Shown piece after piece: positions 1-10,158 of a DNA stretch of 64,000 nt. The notes under the pieces were generated by a model. The model was not told where the DNA came from, did not search any database, and was given only the letters and a program-made list of their open reading frames with translations. This stretch comes from Geothrix oryzisoli (lineage in GTDB: Bacteria > Acidobacteriota > Holophagae > Holophagales > Holophagaceae), in NCBI RefSeq assembly GCF_022808865.1, contig NZ_JAKZLB010000001.1, positions 248,001 through 312,000 of the forward strand, read 5' to 3'. Every line of letters begins with the position of its first letter. Positions within the stretch are counted from its first letter, which is position 1. The translations under genes and the position numbers were made by a program.

Positions 1-1
1 G

Positions 2-337
2 ATGCCCTGGCCCCTGTGGGTGCCCGACAAGCTGGACGTCCCGCGCACGGTGCCCATCGTGCTGCCCTACCTGGCGTCCCACACCGCGGTCTGCACCTTC
101 GAAGTCCCGCGCGGGTACCGCTTCGACCCCCCGAACGAACTGCGCAACCGGAACCCTTTCGGAACGGTGATCTGGACCACCAGGTACGACTCGCAGGCGC
201 GCAAGGTCACGATCCAGCTCAGCACGGAAGTGGCTTCCATCAACCAGGGGTCGGGTTACTGGCCGGCCTTCCGGGAGTTCCTGGGCTGGATCCAGGAGGC
301 CTGCAGCCGCACGGTCGTGCTGACCAGGGAGGGCTGA
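2..337 (+). CDS. C-terminal fragment of a DUF3857/transglutaminase-type secreted protein (cut by left edge)
   Basis: The reading frame is open to the left edge, so only the last 111 or so residues are visible. It stops one base before the ATG of the next gene. The fragment is beta-rich, with a stretch near residues 25-60 of the type seen after the transglutaminase core of DUF3857 proteins. It ends in a helix (FREFLGWIQEAC) that matches in position the terminal helix of its downstream neighbour. It is therefore inferred to be the tail of a paralogue of that neighbour, in the same transcription unit. No catalytic residue lies in the visible part, so the family call rests on position and general resemblance only. 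Confidence 0.5.
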   Translation: MPWPLWVPDKLDVPRTVPIVLPYLASHTAVCTFEVPRGYRFDPPNELRNRNPFGTVIWTTRYDSQARKVTIQLSTEVASINQGSGYWPAFREFLGWIQEACSRTVVLTREG

Positions 338-338
338 C

Positions 339-2315
339 ATGTCCAGGGTCCTCCCGCTGCTGCTCCTCTCCCTGACCTTGTCGGCCCAGGATGCCTTCCG
401 CAAGCTGCCGGATTGGGCGGCCACCGTTGCCCGGGCCGCCCAGGGCGAGACGGCTCCGAATCAGGCCGATGCCTGGGTCCTCCTCGACCGCACTGAGATC
501 GCCTATGTGGGCAGCGGGGAGATCCGCCAGCGCCGGTTCCGCCTGGTGAAGGTGATCTCCGAACGGGGGCAGGGCCATCGGACCTTCACCCTGCGGGGCC
601 TGGGGGGAAAGGCCAGCAAGGTGAAGAAGCTCAAGGGATGGAATCTCCGGCCGGACGGCGAGATGGTGAAGCTGGACCAGGACGAGGTGGTCACCATCCA
701 CGACGCCGGGAGCTCGGAATTCAGCACCGAGACGCTCACCGGAGCCTCGCTGGATCGGGTGGTGCCGGGCAGTCTCCTGGCGTTCGAATCCCTGGAATCG
801 GTGGAAAGCCCGTTGGGACCCGTCGCCCAGGAGTGGATCATGGAGTCCACCCCGGTCCGTCGGTGGGAGCTGGAGGTGGCCAAGAAGGATGGCTGGTTCA
901 CCAACCTCAAGGCGGTGACGATCTCCATGGAGAAGTACCACTTCCAGCCCTGGATCACCAAGGTCGAAGAGGTCCAGGGCTCCCGCCTGGCCCTTTCGGA
1001 TCTTCCGGCCCTGCCCAAGGACGAAGGGGGCCACCCGGACTTGTCCGGGCTCCTGCCCATGGTCCGGGTCTGGTTCCTCGACCCTGAGCTCGCCACCTCC
1101 CGGATGTGGAGCAGCTGGAATGGGCTGGCGACCTGGGCGGAACAGAACTATGTGGCCAAGCAGGTGCCTGCCACCGCCGCCGCGCGCGGATGGTCGGGCG
1201 TCGGCGGATTGAAGGCGCTCCACGCCTGGATGGGGGGGGCCCTCACCTACAAGCAGATCTACCTCACGCCAGAGCGGGGATGGGTTCCCGAGCGCTCCGA
1301 CGAGGTGGGGCGCAAGCGCTATGGCGACTGCAAGGACATGAGCTGCTTCCTCATCGCGGAGGCCTCGGCCATGGGCTTTCCCGGCTTCCCCGCGCTCGCC
1401 TCCATCGGAGGCGCTGAAATCAATCCGGCGGATTCGCCCTATCCTGTGTTCAACCATGTGATCGTGGCCCTCAAGCTGGAGCAGAGCCTTGGGTTCCCGG
1501 CCGAAGTCGTCACCCCGCGGGGCCGCTTCCTGCTGGTGGACCCCACGGACCCGCTGACCCCGCTGGGCCTGCTCAACGAGGCCCACCACGGGCGCCATGT
1601 GATGCTCTGCCTGGGGGACGGTGCCCAGTGGGTGCGGATTCCCGATGCCGCGATCCAGCCCAGCCGGCTTGAGATGGATCTGGAAGGGGAGGCCGCCCGG
1701 GATGGGCGGCTCGTGGCCACCCTCCAGATTGATGAGACCGGGGATGCCTGGGACCTGCGTTCCACCGCCAAGGCGTTGGGGACCAAGGGCGTCCACGACA
1801 GGCTCGTGCGGGATCTGCTGGACCTTCCACCCACCGGGACCGTGGTGGTGCAGGGGCTGGGTGATCCGTTGGACCTCACCAAGCCCTTCCATGTGAAGCT
1901 CCGGGTGGATCACCCCCAGGGTTTCCGCGTGAACGGCTCGGAACGCGAGCTCGTCGGCTGGGGCATTCCCTGGCCCCGGGGCCTGATCCAGAAGGTGGGT
2001 GAGGCCCGACGGTATCCGGTCCAGGCCCGCAGCTTCGGCGAGCGGACCGTGAAGGCGCGGCTGAAGATCCCGGAGAGCGTCGAACCGATCGCCCCCAGCC
2101 GAGCCGGGGAGACGGCCTTCTGCGCCTTCTCCTGGGAGGCGGCAACCGAGCAGGCTGGGTCCAGATCCACCCTCACCTTCCGGTTCCAGCATCGGTGGAA
2201 GGAGGCGAACTTCGGCTTCGACCAGCGGGAAGCGGGCCTCCAGGCCTGGAAGAAGGACCGGAACCTGTTCAAGACCTTCCGGGAAGAGGCCCTCGCGTTC
2301 AAGGTGCTGCAGTAG
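339..2315 (+). CDS. DUF3857 and transglutaminase-like domain protein, secreted
   Basis: A 658-residue protein with a short hydrophobic signal peptide ([16 protein letters not shown]). An N-terminal DUF3857-type beta domain (about 40-230) is followed by a transglutaminase/cysteine-protease-like core. The expected catalytic triad is visible: Cys331 in YGDCKDMS, His373 in FNHVIVAL and Asp401 in LLVDPTD. A C-terminal DUF3858-like beta region completes the protein. The family is common in Bacteroidota and Acidobacteriota envelopes, but no substrate is established; a peptidase or amidase role in the periplasm is inference. The ATG lies one base after the stop of the preceding paralogous fragment, so the two are probably co-transcribed. 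Confidence 0.8.
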   Translation: MSRVLPLLLLSLTLSAQDAFRKLPDWAATVARAAQGETAPNQADAWVLLDRTEIAYVGSGEIRQRRFRLVKVISERGQGHRTFTLRGLGGKASKVKKLKGWNLRPDGEMVKLDQDEVVTIHDAGSSEFSTETLTGASLDRVVPGSLLAFESLESVESPLGPVAQEWIMESTPVRRWELEVAKKDGWFTNLKAVTISMEKYHFQPWITKVEEVQGSRLALSDLPALPKDEGGHPDLSGLLPMVRVWFLDPELATSRMWSSWNGLATWAEQNYVAKQVPATAAARGWSGVGGLKALHAWMGGALTYKQIYLTPERGWVPERSDEVGRKRYGDCKDMSCFLIAEASAMGFPGFPALASIGGAEINPADSPYPVFNHVIVALKLEQSLGFPAEVVTPRGRFLLVDPTDPLTPLGLLNEAHHGRHVMLCLGDGAQWVRIPDAAIQPSRLEMDLEGEAARDGRLVATLQIDETGDAWDLRSTAKALGTKGVHDRLVRDLLDLPPTGTVVVQGLGDPLDLTKPFHVKLRVDHPQGFRVNGSERELVGWGIPWPRGLIQKVGEARRYPVQARSFGERTVKARLKIPESVEPIAPSRAGETAFCAFSWEAATEQAGSRSTLTFRFQHRWKEANFGFDQREAGLQAWKKDRNLFKTFREEALAFKVLQ

Positions 2316-2385
2316 GCGTCCGGTGCGGGCCGATCCAGCCCTGATCGGCTACACTGGTCTGCCCCGCTTTTTGACCCGAGGTCAC

Positions 2386-3345
2386 ATGAAAGACGCGACT
2401 CCCGAACAGGCCATGGATCTGTCCCAGCTGGAAAAGCCGGTACTCGAGCTGGAGGCCCAGATCCGGGCCATGGAGATGGACCCCTCCCAGTCCAAAGAGC
2501 GGGAAAAGCTGGAGAAGAAACTCGAGAAGCTGAAGGCCGAGCTGTTCACGAACCTCACGGATTGGCAGCGCGCCCAGCTGGCGCGCCACCCCAAGCGCCC
2601 GTACACGCTCGACTACCTGGAGCGGATCTGTGAGCGCTTCGAGGAGCTGCACGGCGACCGCCGCTTCGGCGATGATGCGGCCATCGTGGCGGGCATGGGC
2701 TGGATCGAGGGCAATCCCGTCATGGTCATCGGCCAGCAGAAGGGCCGGGACACCAAGCAGAAGATCCTGCGGAACTTCGGCATGCCGAAGCCCGAGGGCT
2801 ACCGCAAGGCCCTGCGCCTCATGAAGCTGGCCGAGAAGTTCCAGCGCCCTGTCCTCTGCCTAATCGACACGCCGGGCGCCTACCCGGGCGTGGACGCCGA
2901 GGAGCGCGGGCAGGCGGAGGCCATCGCCCGCAACCTGCTGGAGATGGCCAAGCTTGAGGTGCCGGTGGTGGCCGTGGTCCTCGGCGAGGGCGGCAGCGGC
3001 GGGGCCCTGGCCCTGGGCGTGGCCGACCGCGTGCTCATGATGGAGAACGCCATCTACTCCGTGATCTCCCCGGAAGGTTGTGCCTCCATCCTGTGGAAGG
3101 ACGCCAGCCAGGCCCCGAAGGCCGCGGCGGCCCTGAAGCTCACGGCCCCGCACCTGCTGGAGCTGGGCATCATCGACGGCATCGTGAAGGAGCCCCTCGG
3201 CGGAGCCCATTCCAACTTCGATGCTGCGGCTGCCGCCCTGAAGGAGGCCGTCGTGGAGGCCTTCTCGGAGCTGTCCGAGTTGTCGGCGGAGCAGCTGGTG
3301 GAAGAGCGGTACCAGAAGTTCGCCCGCATGGGCAGTGTCGGCTGA
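2386..3345 (+). CDS. accA: Acetyl-CoA carboxylase carboxyltransferase subunit alpha
   Basis: AccA pairs with AccD to transfer the carboxyl group from carboxybiotin to acetyl-CoA, giving malonyl-CoA for fatty acid synthesis in the cytoplasm. The protein shows the crotonase-like fold with the family signatures: an N-terminal helical region with [12 protein letters not shown], then [53 protein letters not shown] and the oxyanion region [12 protein letters not shown]. The ATG at 2386 gives 319 residues, the usual family length, and has a purine-rich CGAGG eight bases upstream. A longer frame from 2323 would add 21 residues without family resemblance. recJ begins one base after the stop, so the two are probably co-transcribed. 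Confidence 0.97.
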   Translation: MKDATPEQAMDLSQLEKPVLELEAQIRAMEMDPSQSKEREKLEKKLEKLKAELFTNLTDWQRAQLARHPKRPYTLDYLERICERFEELHGDRRFGDDAAIVAGMGWIEGNPVMVIGQQKGRDTKQKILRNFGMPKPEGYRKALRLMKLAEKFQRPVLCLIDTPGAYPGVDAEERGQAEAIARNLLEMAKLEVPVVAVVLGEGGSGGALALGVADRVLMMENAIYSVISPEGCASILWKDASQAPKAAAALKLTAPHLLELGIIDGIVKEPLGGAHSNFDAAAAALKEAVVEAFSELSELSAEQLVEERYQKFARMGSVG

Positions 3346-3346
3346 T

Positions 3347-5014
3347 ATGGACGCCAAGGTGTGGCGCCTCCGCCGGGAGATCCCGGCGGGTCCGGCGCCC
3401 TGGCGGGCCCTGGCGTCGGCCTGGGAGCTGGAGCCCCGCCTGGCGCGGCTGGCCTGGCTGCGCGGCGTGGACCAGCCCGAGGACCTCGCCTGGCGCCTCG
3501 ATCCCTCCTGGGTCCGCAGCACGGACCCTCACCTGCTGCCGGGCGTGGACGCGGCCGTGGCACGCATCCGCCGCGCCGTGGAGGCCCGTGAGCGCATCGT
3601 GGTCTACGGCGACTACGACGTGGACGGTGTCACCGCCACGGCCCTGCTGGTGCGCGCCCTGGAGCGGCTCGGTGCGGAGGTCTCCTTCTTCATCCCCAAC
3701 CGCTTCTCCGACGGCTACGGCCTGCACCTGGACTGCATCCGGGAGCTGAAGGAAGCCCGCAATCCCGGGCTCCTGATCTCCGTGGACTGCGGCGTGCGCA
3801 GCGTGGACGAGGTGAAGGCCAGCGCAGACCTGGGCCTGGACTGGGTGATCACGGACCACCACGCGTTGGGCCCGGACCTGCCACCGGCTTGCGCCGTAGT
3901 GCATCCCCACCTCGACGGCTACGCCAACCCCTTCCTGGCGGGCGTGGGCGTGGCCTTCAAGCTGGCCCAGGCCCTGCTCGGTGCCGTGCCACACCCCACG
4001 GGAGCGGACGCCGCCTTCTTGGACGGGATGCTGAAGCTGGTGGCCATCGGCACCGTGGCGGACGTGATGCCGCTGGTGGCTGAGAACGCGCTGCTGGTGC
4101 GCCGAGGCCTCGATTCCCTGGGCGGAAAGAACGGCCCCGGACTGGCGGCCCTCCTGCGCGCCGCGAAAAAAGAGGGCGCCTTGGGCGGCCAGGACATCGC
4201 CTTCGGTCTGGCCCCCCGGCTCAACGCCGTGGGCCGCATGGGCGGCGCGGAAGACGCGGTGCGCCTGCTGCTGACCCGCGATCCGGCCGAAGCCGAGGTC
4301 CTGATGGCCCGGGTGGAAGCGCTCAACCAGGAGCGCCGCACCATCCAGGAGGAGCTGGCCGCGCGGCTGCCCGCACCCGACGGGGCGGCCTTCGACCTGG
4401 TCCTGGATCCCACCGCCCACAAGGGCGTCATCGGCATCGTGGCCGGCCACCGCATGCGCGCCACGGGGCGTCCCGCCGGCGTCTGCACCGTCATCGACGG
4501 CGTGGCCCACTGCAGCCTGCGGGCGCCGGAGGGCTACGACCTCGGCGGCCTGCTGGCCCTGGCCCAGCCCTTCATCCTGGGTGGGGGCGGGCATCGCGCG
4601 GCGGCGGGGCTCAGCTTCGAGGCCTCCCGGCTCGCCTTCGTCCGCCAGGCGCTGCAGCGCGGCGCCTCTGAGCAGGCCGGCGGTCGCGAGGTTCCGCCCC
4701 TGCTGCTGGATGGCGGACCCGGCGACCTCCCGGAGGACGCGGATCTGGTTCGCCTGGAGCCCTTCGGGCAGGGGTTTGCGCCGCCGCTGGCGCGGCTCGA
4801 AGGCGCCGTGGCGTCCACGGCGGTGTTCGGGGCGGACCACTGGAAGCTCCGCCTGACGGGGACTCCGGATCCCCTCACCTGGTTCGCGGGGCGGGAGCGC
4901 CCCGTCCAGCCGGTCGCGGGCCACCACCTCTGTGTGGCTGCCGCGCCCCAGGGCAGTGCCCGCTGGGGCCGTTCCTGGCTGGTGGATACTCTGCTCGGAG
5001 AGGCGGTGCCATGA
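3347..5014 (+). CDS. recJ: Single-stranded-DNA-specific exonuclease RecJ
   Basis: RecJ degrades single-stranded DNA 5' to 3' in recombination and mismatch repair. The DHH-family motifs are clear: DYDVDG at residues 89-94 and DHH at 170-172. A DHHA1 region follows, with GGGGHRAAAGLSF near residue 410. The C-terminal OB-fold region ends around residue 555. The ATG at 3347 follows the accA stop by one base; a GTG at 3335 inside accA would add four residues and cannot be excluded. The stop overlaps the start of the next gene (ATGA at 5011-5014), which indicates translational coupling to the lipopolysaccharide-export-like gene. Confidence 0.95.
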   Translation: MDAKVWRLRREIPAGPAPWRALASAWELEPRLARLAWLRGVDQPEDLAWRLDPSWVRSTDPHLLPGVDAAVARIRRAVEARERIVVYGDYDVDGVTATALLVRALERLGAEVSFFIPNRFSDGYGLHLDCIRELKEARNPGLLISVDCGVRSVDEVKASADLGLDWVITDHHALGPDLPPACAVVHPHLDGYANPFLAGVGVAFKLAQALLGAVPHPTGADAAFLDGMLKLVAIGTVADVMPLVAENALLVRRGLDSLGGKNGPGLAALLRAAKKEGALGGQDIAFGLAPRLNAVGRMGGAEDAVRLLLTRDPAEAEVLMARVEALNQERRTIQEELAARLPAPDGAAFDLVLDPTAHKGVIGIVAGHRMRATGRPAGVCTVIDGVAHCSLRAPEGYDLGGLLALAQPFILGGGGHRAAAGLSFEASRLAFVRQALQRGASEQAGGREVPPLLLDGGPGDLPEDADLVRLEPFGQGFAPPLARLEGAVASTAVFGADHWKLRLTGTPDPLTWFAGRERPVQPVAGHHLCVAAAPQGSARWGRSWLVDTLLGEAVP

Positions 5015-6759
5015 AGGTTGCGGCCCTGCTCCAGGATCTGCCGCCGGCCCGCCATCCGCTCTGGCGGGGCCTGGGCTGGGGCCTGGTGGCGAGCACCCTG
5101 GGGTTCACGCTGCGCTTCCTGGTCTCCGGTTCCGACGGCATGCCGGGCCGCACTGTGGGGGTCGATCCTCTGTTCGGCACGGGCACCAAGGGCAGTGTGG
5201 GGACGCTCACGGAGCAGCTCGGGTCCAACCGCATGGTCCTGGCCTACCGCACCATCGAAGGGGCGGAAGAGGACCTGCGCCTGGAGACGGTGAAGGGGAG
5301 CCTGGACGAGCCGACCGGCCAGTGGCGCATGCTGTCGCCCAAGGCCCGCCGCCAGGCCGGTGTCTGGACCCTCCAGGGCCCCATGGATCTGGAAGTGGCG
5401 GACCCTGGCACCAAGGTGCTCCTGGGCAAGGGCCGCGTGGAAAACCAGGGCCCGGCCCTCCGCTGGGCCGGGGGGGAATGGGAAGGGCTGGCTCCGCTGC
5501 GCTGGGAGGCCCTGGAAGGCTCCGCCCGGGGCGTCTGGAACCTGCCTACGGGCTGGCGCCGCGAGGCCGACGGCCGGTTTCGTGTGGACCAGGGTCCCGT
5601 GCGCTGGCAGGCCCCGGCGGACGGGACCGCCCCGGCCACCCTCCAGGGCATGGACGCAGAGCGGCTCTGGGCCATGCCGGGCTTCCAGACGGGACACCTG
5701 GAAGGGGTGAAGGCCCGTCTGGCGGAAGGGGCCCTGCAGGCCTCCGTGGCGGACCTGACGCCGGAGACGGTCACTTGGCCCGGGCCCCTCGCCTTCGAGC
5801 GGGCCGATGGGTGGCGGGGCAGCGCGAAGGGCGGGGTGGCGCCGCGTCCCGCACCTGGGGCGAAGTTCCAGCAGGTGGAGTTCCGGACCTTCCAGGCCCA
5901 TCGGGCGGGGCCTGCGGGAGAGGAGCGCCTGTCCACGGACGGAGCCCGGTGGACGCCGGCGGGCCTGCGCCTGGAAGGCAGTGTGGTCTGGGATCAGCCC
6001 CTGGATGGCCAGCGCCTCGTGCTGCGGGCACCACGGGTGCTCATGCGGGAAGGGCCGGGCAGTGACCTGCCCGAATCTCTGCCCGTGGGCCATGCCGTGG
6101 CGGAAGGCCAGGCCCTCCTGACCTGGGGCCGGCGGAACCTGGCCTCGCCCCGCATGCAGGTGGAGCGGGCCACCCGGCGCTGGAAACTCCAGGCCCCGGT
6201 GCTGGGCCGCGGCGAGGATGGCACCTTCAGCGGAGGCGCGGGGCAGGGGGATCCCAGGTCCTGGACCATCGAAGGGCCGGTGCAGGTGAACCTGTTCTCC
6301 GGTGGCAGCCTGCGCGGGGCGAGGCTCGTGTGGGAGGAGGCCCTGTGGACCCTCACCGGCCGTCCCGCGGCCTGGAGCCGCCTGCGTGAGCGGCTGTCCG
6401 GGCCCCGCATTGTCCGGAGGGGCGAGGCGGTGAGCTTCCCGGAAGGGCTCAGCGGCACCCTGGCCGCCGCGGACGGGGATCTGTCCCTGAGGGCAGAACA
6501 AGGGCAGAGCGAAGGGCAGAGGATCCTCCTCACGGGCGGAGTGGAGTGCCAGGGACAGGGATGGCGCCTGGCCGCGGACTCCGTGACCGTCACCGTGGGT
6601 CCGGACCGCACCGCCAAGCTGATCCAGGCCAAGGGCGCGGTCACCTTGCGGGGGCGCCTTGGCGAAGGCCAGGGCGAGGCCCTGGACCTCGAACCGGGCA
6701 CCCAGACGGTCAAGTGGCAAGGCCGTGTGCGCGGCAAGGGCGCCGGTCCGGGATGGTGA
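5011..6759 (+). CDS. LptC/LptA-like lipopolysaccharide transport protein, apparent fusion
   Basis: A 582-residue protein with one N-terminal membrane anchor (about 17-38, LWRGLGWGLVASTLGFTLRF) followed by a long, beta-repetitive periplasmic part. The first part after the anchor fits LptC topology. The last 110 or so residues (ILLTGGVECQGQGWRLAADS, then VTVTVGPDRTAKLIQAKGAV) read like the repeated strands of an LptA/OstA domain. Both families form the periplasmic beta-jellyroll bridge that carries LPS from LptB2FG to LptD. In many Gram-negatives lptC, lptA, lptB, rpoN and hpf are consecutive, and lptB-rpoN-hpf lie downstream here, which supports the call. The fusion reading is inferred from sequence texture and context, not from alignment. 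Confidence 0.72.
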   Translation: MKVAALLQDLPPARHPLWRGLGWGLVASTLGFTLRFLVSGSDGMPGRTVGVDPLFGTGTKGSVGTLTEQLGSNRMVLAYRTIEGAEEDLRLETVKGSLDEPTGQWRMLSPKARRQAGVWTLQGPMDLEVADPGTKVLLGKGRVENQGPALRWAGGEWEGLAPLRWEALEGSARGVWNLPTGWRREADGRFRVDQGPVRWQAPADGTAPATLQGMDAERLWAMPGFQTGHLEGVKARLAEGALQASVADLTPETVTWPGPLAFERADGWRGSAKGGVAPRPAPGAKFQQVEFRTFQAHRAGPAGEERLSTDGARWTPAGLRLEGSVVWDQPLDGQRLVLRAPRVLMREGPGSDLPESLPVGHAVAEGQALLTWGRRNLASPRMQVERATRRWKLQAPVLGRGEDGTFSGGAGQGDPRSWTIEGPVQVNLFSGGSLRGARLVWEEALWTLTGRPAAWSRLRERLSGPRIVRRGEAVSFPEGLSGTLAAADGDLSLRAEQGQSEGQRILLTGGVECQGQGWRLAADSVTVTVGPDRTAKLIQAKGAVTLRGRLGEGQGEALDLEPGTQTVKWQGRVRGKGAGPGW

Positions 6760-6811
6760 AGCTGCGCTCGTTCTAGGGCATCATGGTGCAAACCTCGTAA
6801 CAGGAGGCACC

Positions 6812-9800
6812 ATGCCCCGGTTCAGTTCTCTCTCGCCTCTGGCCCTGCTTCTCGCCGCCCTGCCGGTCCTGGCGGCGCCGCCGGCGAAGGCCAAAGCTGC
6901 GGAGAAGGTGGAATCGCCCTTGGCGGGGCTCCCCCTCCGGAACCTCGGGCCGGCGGTCACCTCGGGCCGGGTCGCCGACATCGCCGTGGACCCCCGCAAA
7001 TCCGATACCTGGTATGTGGGGGTGGCCTCCGGCGGCGTGTGGAAGACCGTGAACGGCGGCACCACCTGGACGCCGCTCTTCGACAAGGAAGGTTCGTTCT
7101 CCATCGGCTGCGTGACGGTGGACCCCCATGACTCGAACACGGTGTGGGTGGGCACCGGTGAAAACAACTCGCAGCGCTCCGTGGCCTACGGCGACGGGGT
7201 GTACCGCAGCCTGGACGGCGGGAGGCACTGGGAGAACCTGGGCCTGAAGACCAGCGAGCACATCGCGAAGATCCTGGTGGATCCCCGGAACAGCCAGGTG
7301 GTCTTCGTGGCCGCCCAGGGCCCCCTCTGGAAAGAGGGTGGCGAGCGCGGTCTCTACAAGACTGTCGATGGCGGCAAGACCTGGAAGGCCGTGCTGACGG
7401 TCGACGCCCACACGGGCGTCACCGACGTGGTGGCCGATCCCCGCAACCCCGATGTGCTGTACGCGGCCACCTACCAGCGTCGCCGCCATGTCTGGGGCAT
7501 GCTGGATGGAGGGCCCGGCAGTGCCATCCACAAGAGCCTGGACGGTGGCCAGACCTGGACGAAACTCACCGAAGGGCTGCCCAAGGAGGACCTGGGCCGC
7601 ATCGGCCTGGCCATCCCCGCGGGCGAGCCCGACACCGTCTACGCCACGATCGAGGCCTCCGGCAAGGCCGGGGGGTTCTTCCGCAGCCAGGATGGCGGCC
7701 GCACCTGGGAGCGCCGGAGCGAGCAGGTCTCCGGCAGCGCCCAGTACTACCAGGAACTCTTCTGCGACCCCAAGGATCCCAAGCGCGTCTATTCCATGGA
7801 CACCTGGATGCAGGTGACCGAGGACGGCGGCAAGACCTGGCGCCGCGTGGGCGAGAAGTACAAGCACGTGGACAACCACGCGCTGTGGATCGATCCCGCC
7901 AACCCGGAGCATCTGCTCTCCGGCTGCGACGGCGGCCTGTACGAAAGCCGGGACCGCGGCGCCACCTGGGCCTTCGCGGCCAACCTGCCGGTCATCCAGT
8001 ACTACCGGGTGGCCGTGGACAACGCGCGTCCCTTCTACAACGTGTACGGCGGCACCCAGGACAACTTCTCCATGGGTGGCCCCAGCCGGACCAGAAATCT
8101 GCACGGTTCCACGAACTTCGACTGGTTCGTGACCCAGGGTGGGGACGGCTTCTACAGCCAGGTGGATCCCGACGACCCGAACACCGTGTATTCGGAAAGC
8201 CAGTACGGCGGCCTGGCCCGCTTCGACCGCCGCACGGGCGAACGGGTGGAGATCCAACCCCAGCCCGCACCGGGGGAGGAGCCCTTCCGCTGGAACTGGG
8301 ATGCCCCGTTGATGCTCAGCCCCCACAACGGCAAGCGCCTCTATTTCGCCGCCCAGAAGCTGTTCCGCAGCGAGGACCGGGGGGACAGCTGGACGGCCGT
8401 GAGCCCCGACTTGACCCGGAAGATCGACCGCAGCCGGCTGAAGATCATGGACAAGGTGTGGGGCGTGGACGCGGTGGCCCGCAATGCCTCGACCAGCTTC
8501 TACGGCAACATCGTGGCCTTCACCGAAAGCCCCAGGATGGAAGGTCTGCTCTATGTGGGCACGGATGACGGCCTCATCCAGATCAGCGAGGACGGCGGCA
8601 AGGCCTGGCGGAAGCTGGACCGCTTCCCGGGCATCCCCGACCTGACTTATGTCTCCTGCCTGGCGGCCAGCCCCCATCAGCCCGGCACGGTGTATGCCGC
8701 CTTCGACAACCACAAGACCGGCGACTTCCGGCCCTACCTGCTGCGCTCCCGGGACCGTGGCCGCACCTGGGAATCCATCGCCGATGGGCTGCCGGAGCGG
8801 GGCAGCATCTACACCCTGCGCGAGGATCCGGCCCGGGAGGGCCTGCTCTACTGCGGCACCGAGTTCGGCCTCTTCTTCAGCCTCGATGCCGGGAAGACAT
8901 GGTCCCGGTTCACCCAGCTGCCCACCATCGCCGTGAAGGATCTGGCCATCCAGAACCGGGAGGGCGATTTGGTGGTGGCCACCTTCGGCCGCGGCTTCTA
9001 CATCCTCGATGACCTGACGGCCCTGCGCGAGGCGCGGGCCGAGGACTTCACGGCCGAGGCCCACCTCTTCGGCCTCCGGCCCGGCCAGGCCTACATCCCC
9101 GCGGTCCCCTTTGGCGGGCCCGGAAAGTCCTTCCAGGGCGACGCCCTCTTCCTGTCGCCCAATCCGCCCTTCGGCGCCGTCTTCACCTACCACGTGAAGG
9201 CCGAGCCGAAGTCGCTGAAGAAGCAGCGTCAGGAGAAGGAGAAAGAGGCCGCCAAGGCTGGCCAGGATCCGGTGATCCCCAGCTGGGACGCCCTCCGGGC
9301 CGAGGATCGCGAGGCGGCCCCGGCGGTGGTGCTGACCATCGCCGCCAGCGATGGGCAAGTGGTGCGCCGCCTCGCTGCGAAACCCGAAAAGGGCCTCCAC
9401 CGCCTGGCCTGGGATCTCCGTCTCCAGGATCCGGCGCCCATCCGCCTGAAGACCTCCGGCGACCGGGATCCCTGGGACTACGGCGACCACGGTGCCCTGA
9501 CGGCGCCGGGGCGCTACCAGGCCACCCTGTCCTTCCAGGTGGATGGCGTGCTAAGGCCCGTGGCCGGCCCCGTCGCCTTCGAGGTGAAGCCCCTGGATGC
9601 CGACCGTCTGACGCCAGCCCAGTGGACCGAATACAGCGCCTTCTGCGCCCGGATGGGCGATGCCCAGCGCCGGGCCGTGGGTGCTTCCGAGCGGCTGGGC
9701 GAGGTCCAGAACCGCCTTGATTTCGTCCGGAAGGCCCTCCTGGAGACGCCTGCTGCCGAGGTCGCTCTGCTGGACCAGGCCAGGAAGCTGCACGCGGAGC

Positions 9801-10081
9801 TGAAGGAACTGCGCATCCTCCTCAGCGGAGACGCCACGGTGGCCAAGTATCAGGAGCCCACGGCTCCGGGCATCCTGGGCCGCATCCGCGCCGTGACCGG
9901 CAGTGTGTGGTCCACCACGCAGCTGCCCACGGCCTCCCAGCGCCAGGACCTCGGCTGGGCCGAGGAGAGCCTGAAGGCCTTCCAGGGACGGTTCGAGGCT
10001 GCCTCGGGCGCGCTCAAGGCCTTGGAGGACGCCCTGGATGCGGCCAAGGCCCCGTACACACCCGGCCGGCTCGTCCGCTAG
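6812..10081 (+). CDS. VPS10/sortilin-type beta-propeller protein, secreted
   Basis: A 1089-residue exported protein with signal peptide MPRFSSLSPLALLLAALPVLA. It carries many BNR/Asp-box-like repeats (SLDGGRHWENL, TVDGGKTWKA, SLDGGQTWTKL, SEDGGKAWRKL, SRDRGRTWES) spread over about residues 30-720. These mark a large VPS10/sortilin-like or glycoside-hydrolase-like propeller. A beta-sandwich region follows, and the last 150 residues are helical. The ATG at 6812 is chosen because CAGGAGG lies just before it and a signal peptide follows directly. Function is unknown; bacterial homologues are annotated as glycosyl hydrolase without proof. It sits between the LptC/A-like gene and lptB, interrupting a usually tight group. 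A paralogue lies at 37500-40220. Confidence 0.85.
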   Translation: MPRFSSLSPLALLLAALPVLAAPPAKAKAAEKVESPLAGLPLRNLGPAVTSGRVADIAVDPRKSDTWYVGVASGGVWKTVNGGTTWTPLFDKEGSFSIGCVTVDPHDSNTVWVGTGENNSQRSVAYGDGVYRSLDGGRHWENLGLKTSEHIAKILVDPRNSQVVFVAAQGPLWKEGGERGLYKTVDGGKTWKAVLTVDAHTGVTDVVADPRNPDVLYAATYQRRRHVWGMLDGGPGSAIHKSLDGGQTWTKLTEGLPKEDLGRIGLAIPAGEPDTVYATIEASGKAGGFFRSQDGGRTWERRSEQVSGSAQYYQELFCDPKDPKRVYSMDTWMQVTEDGGKTWRRVGEKYKHVDNHALWIDPANPEHLLSGCDGGLYESRDRGATWAFAANLPVIQYYRVAVDNARPFYNVYGGTQDNFSMGGPSRTRNLHGSTNFDWFVTQGGDGFYSQVDPDDPNTVYSESQYGGLARFDRRTGERVEIQPQPAPGEEPFRWNWDAPLMLSPHNGKRLYFAAQKLFRSEDRGDSWTAVSPDLTRKIDRSRLKIMDKVWGVDAVARNASTSFYGNIVAFTESPRMEGLLYVGTDDGLIQISEDGGKAWRKLDRFPGIPDLTYVSCLAASPHQPGTVYAAFDNHKTGDFRPYLLRSRDRGRTWESIADGLPERGSIYTLREDPAREGLLYCGTEFGLFFSLDAGKTWSRFTQLPTIAVKDLAIQNREGDLVVATFGRGFYILDDLTALREARAEDFTAEAHLFGLRPGQAYIPAVPFGGPGKSFQGDALFLSPNPPFGAVFTYHVKAEPKSLKKQRQEKEKEAAKAGQDPVIPSWDALRAEDREAAPAVVLTIAASDGQVVRRLAAKPEKGLHRLAWDLRLQDPAPIRLKTSGDRDPWDYGDHGALTAPGRYQATLSFQVDGVLRPVAGPVAFEVKPLDADRLTPAQWTEYSAFCARMGDAQRRAVGASERLGEVQNRLDFVRKALLETPAAEVALLDQARKLHAELKELRILLSGDATVAKYQEPTAPGILGRIRAVTGSVWSTTQLPTASQRQDLGWAEESLKAFQGRFEAASGALKALEDALDAAKAPYTPGRLVR

Positions 10082-10091
10082 CGGCTTTTCG

Positions 10092-10119
10092 GGCCGCGCG
10101 CCGGTGACGGCGCGCGGCC
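10092..10119 (+). terminator. Strong GC hairpin after the VPS10-type gene
   Basis: A perfect 12-bp stem (GGCCGCGCGCCG pairing with CGGCGCGCGGCC) with a GTGA loop starts about ten bases after the stop codon. No T run follows, so it is either a weak intrinsic terminator or a 3'-end stabilising hairpin. It would partly separate lptB from the upstream genes. Confidence 0.5.
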
Positions 10120-10158
10120 ACCGGCGCGATCGGGCGGGCAGTATGTTCTGATAGATCC

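Noticed and set aside
240-2192. Long open frame on the - strand opposite the DUF3857 gene; similar long frames opposite ilvD, the his genes and VPS10-type genes
   Set aside because: These arise from the high GC content. They lack family resemblance, ribosome binding sites and plausible composition, and lie opposite genes with clear motifs.
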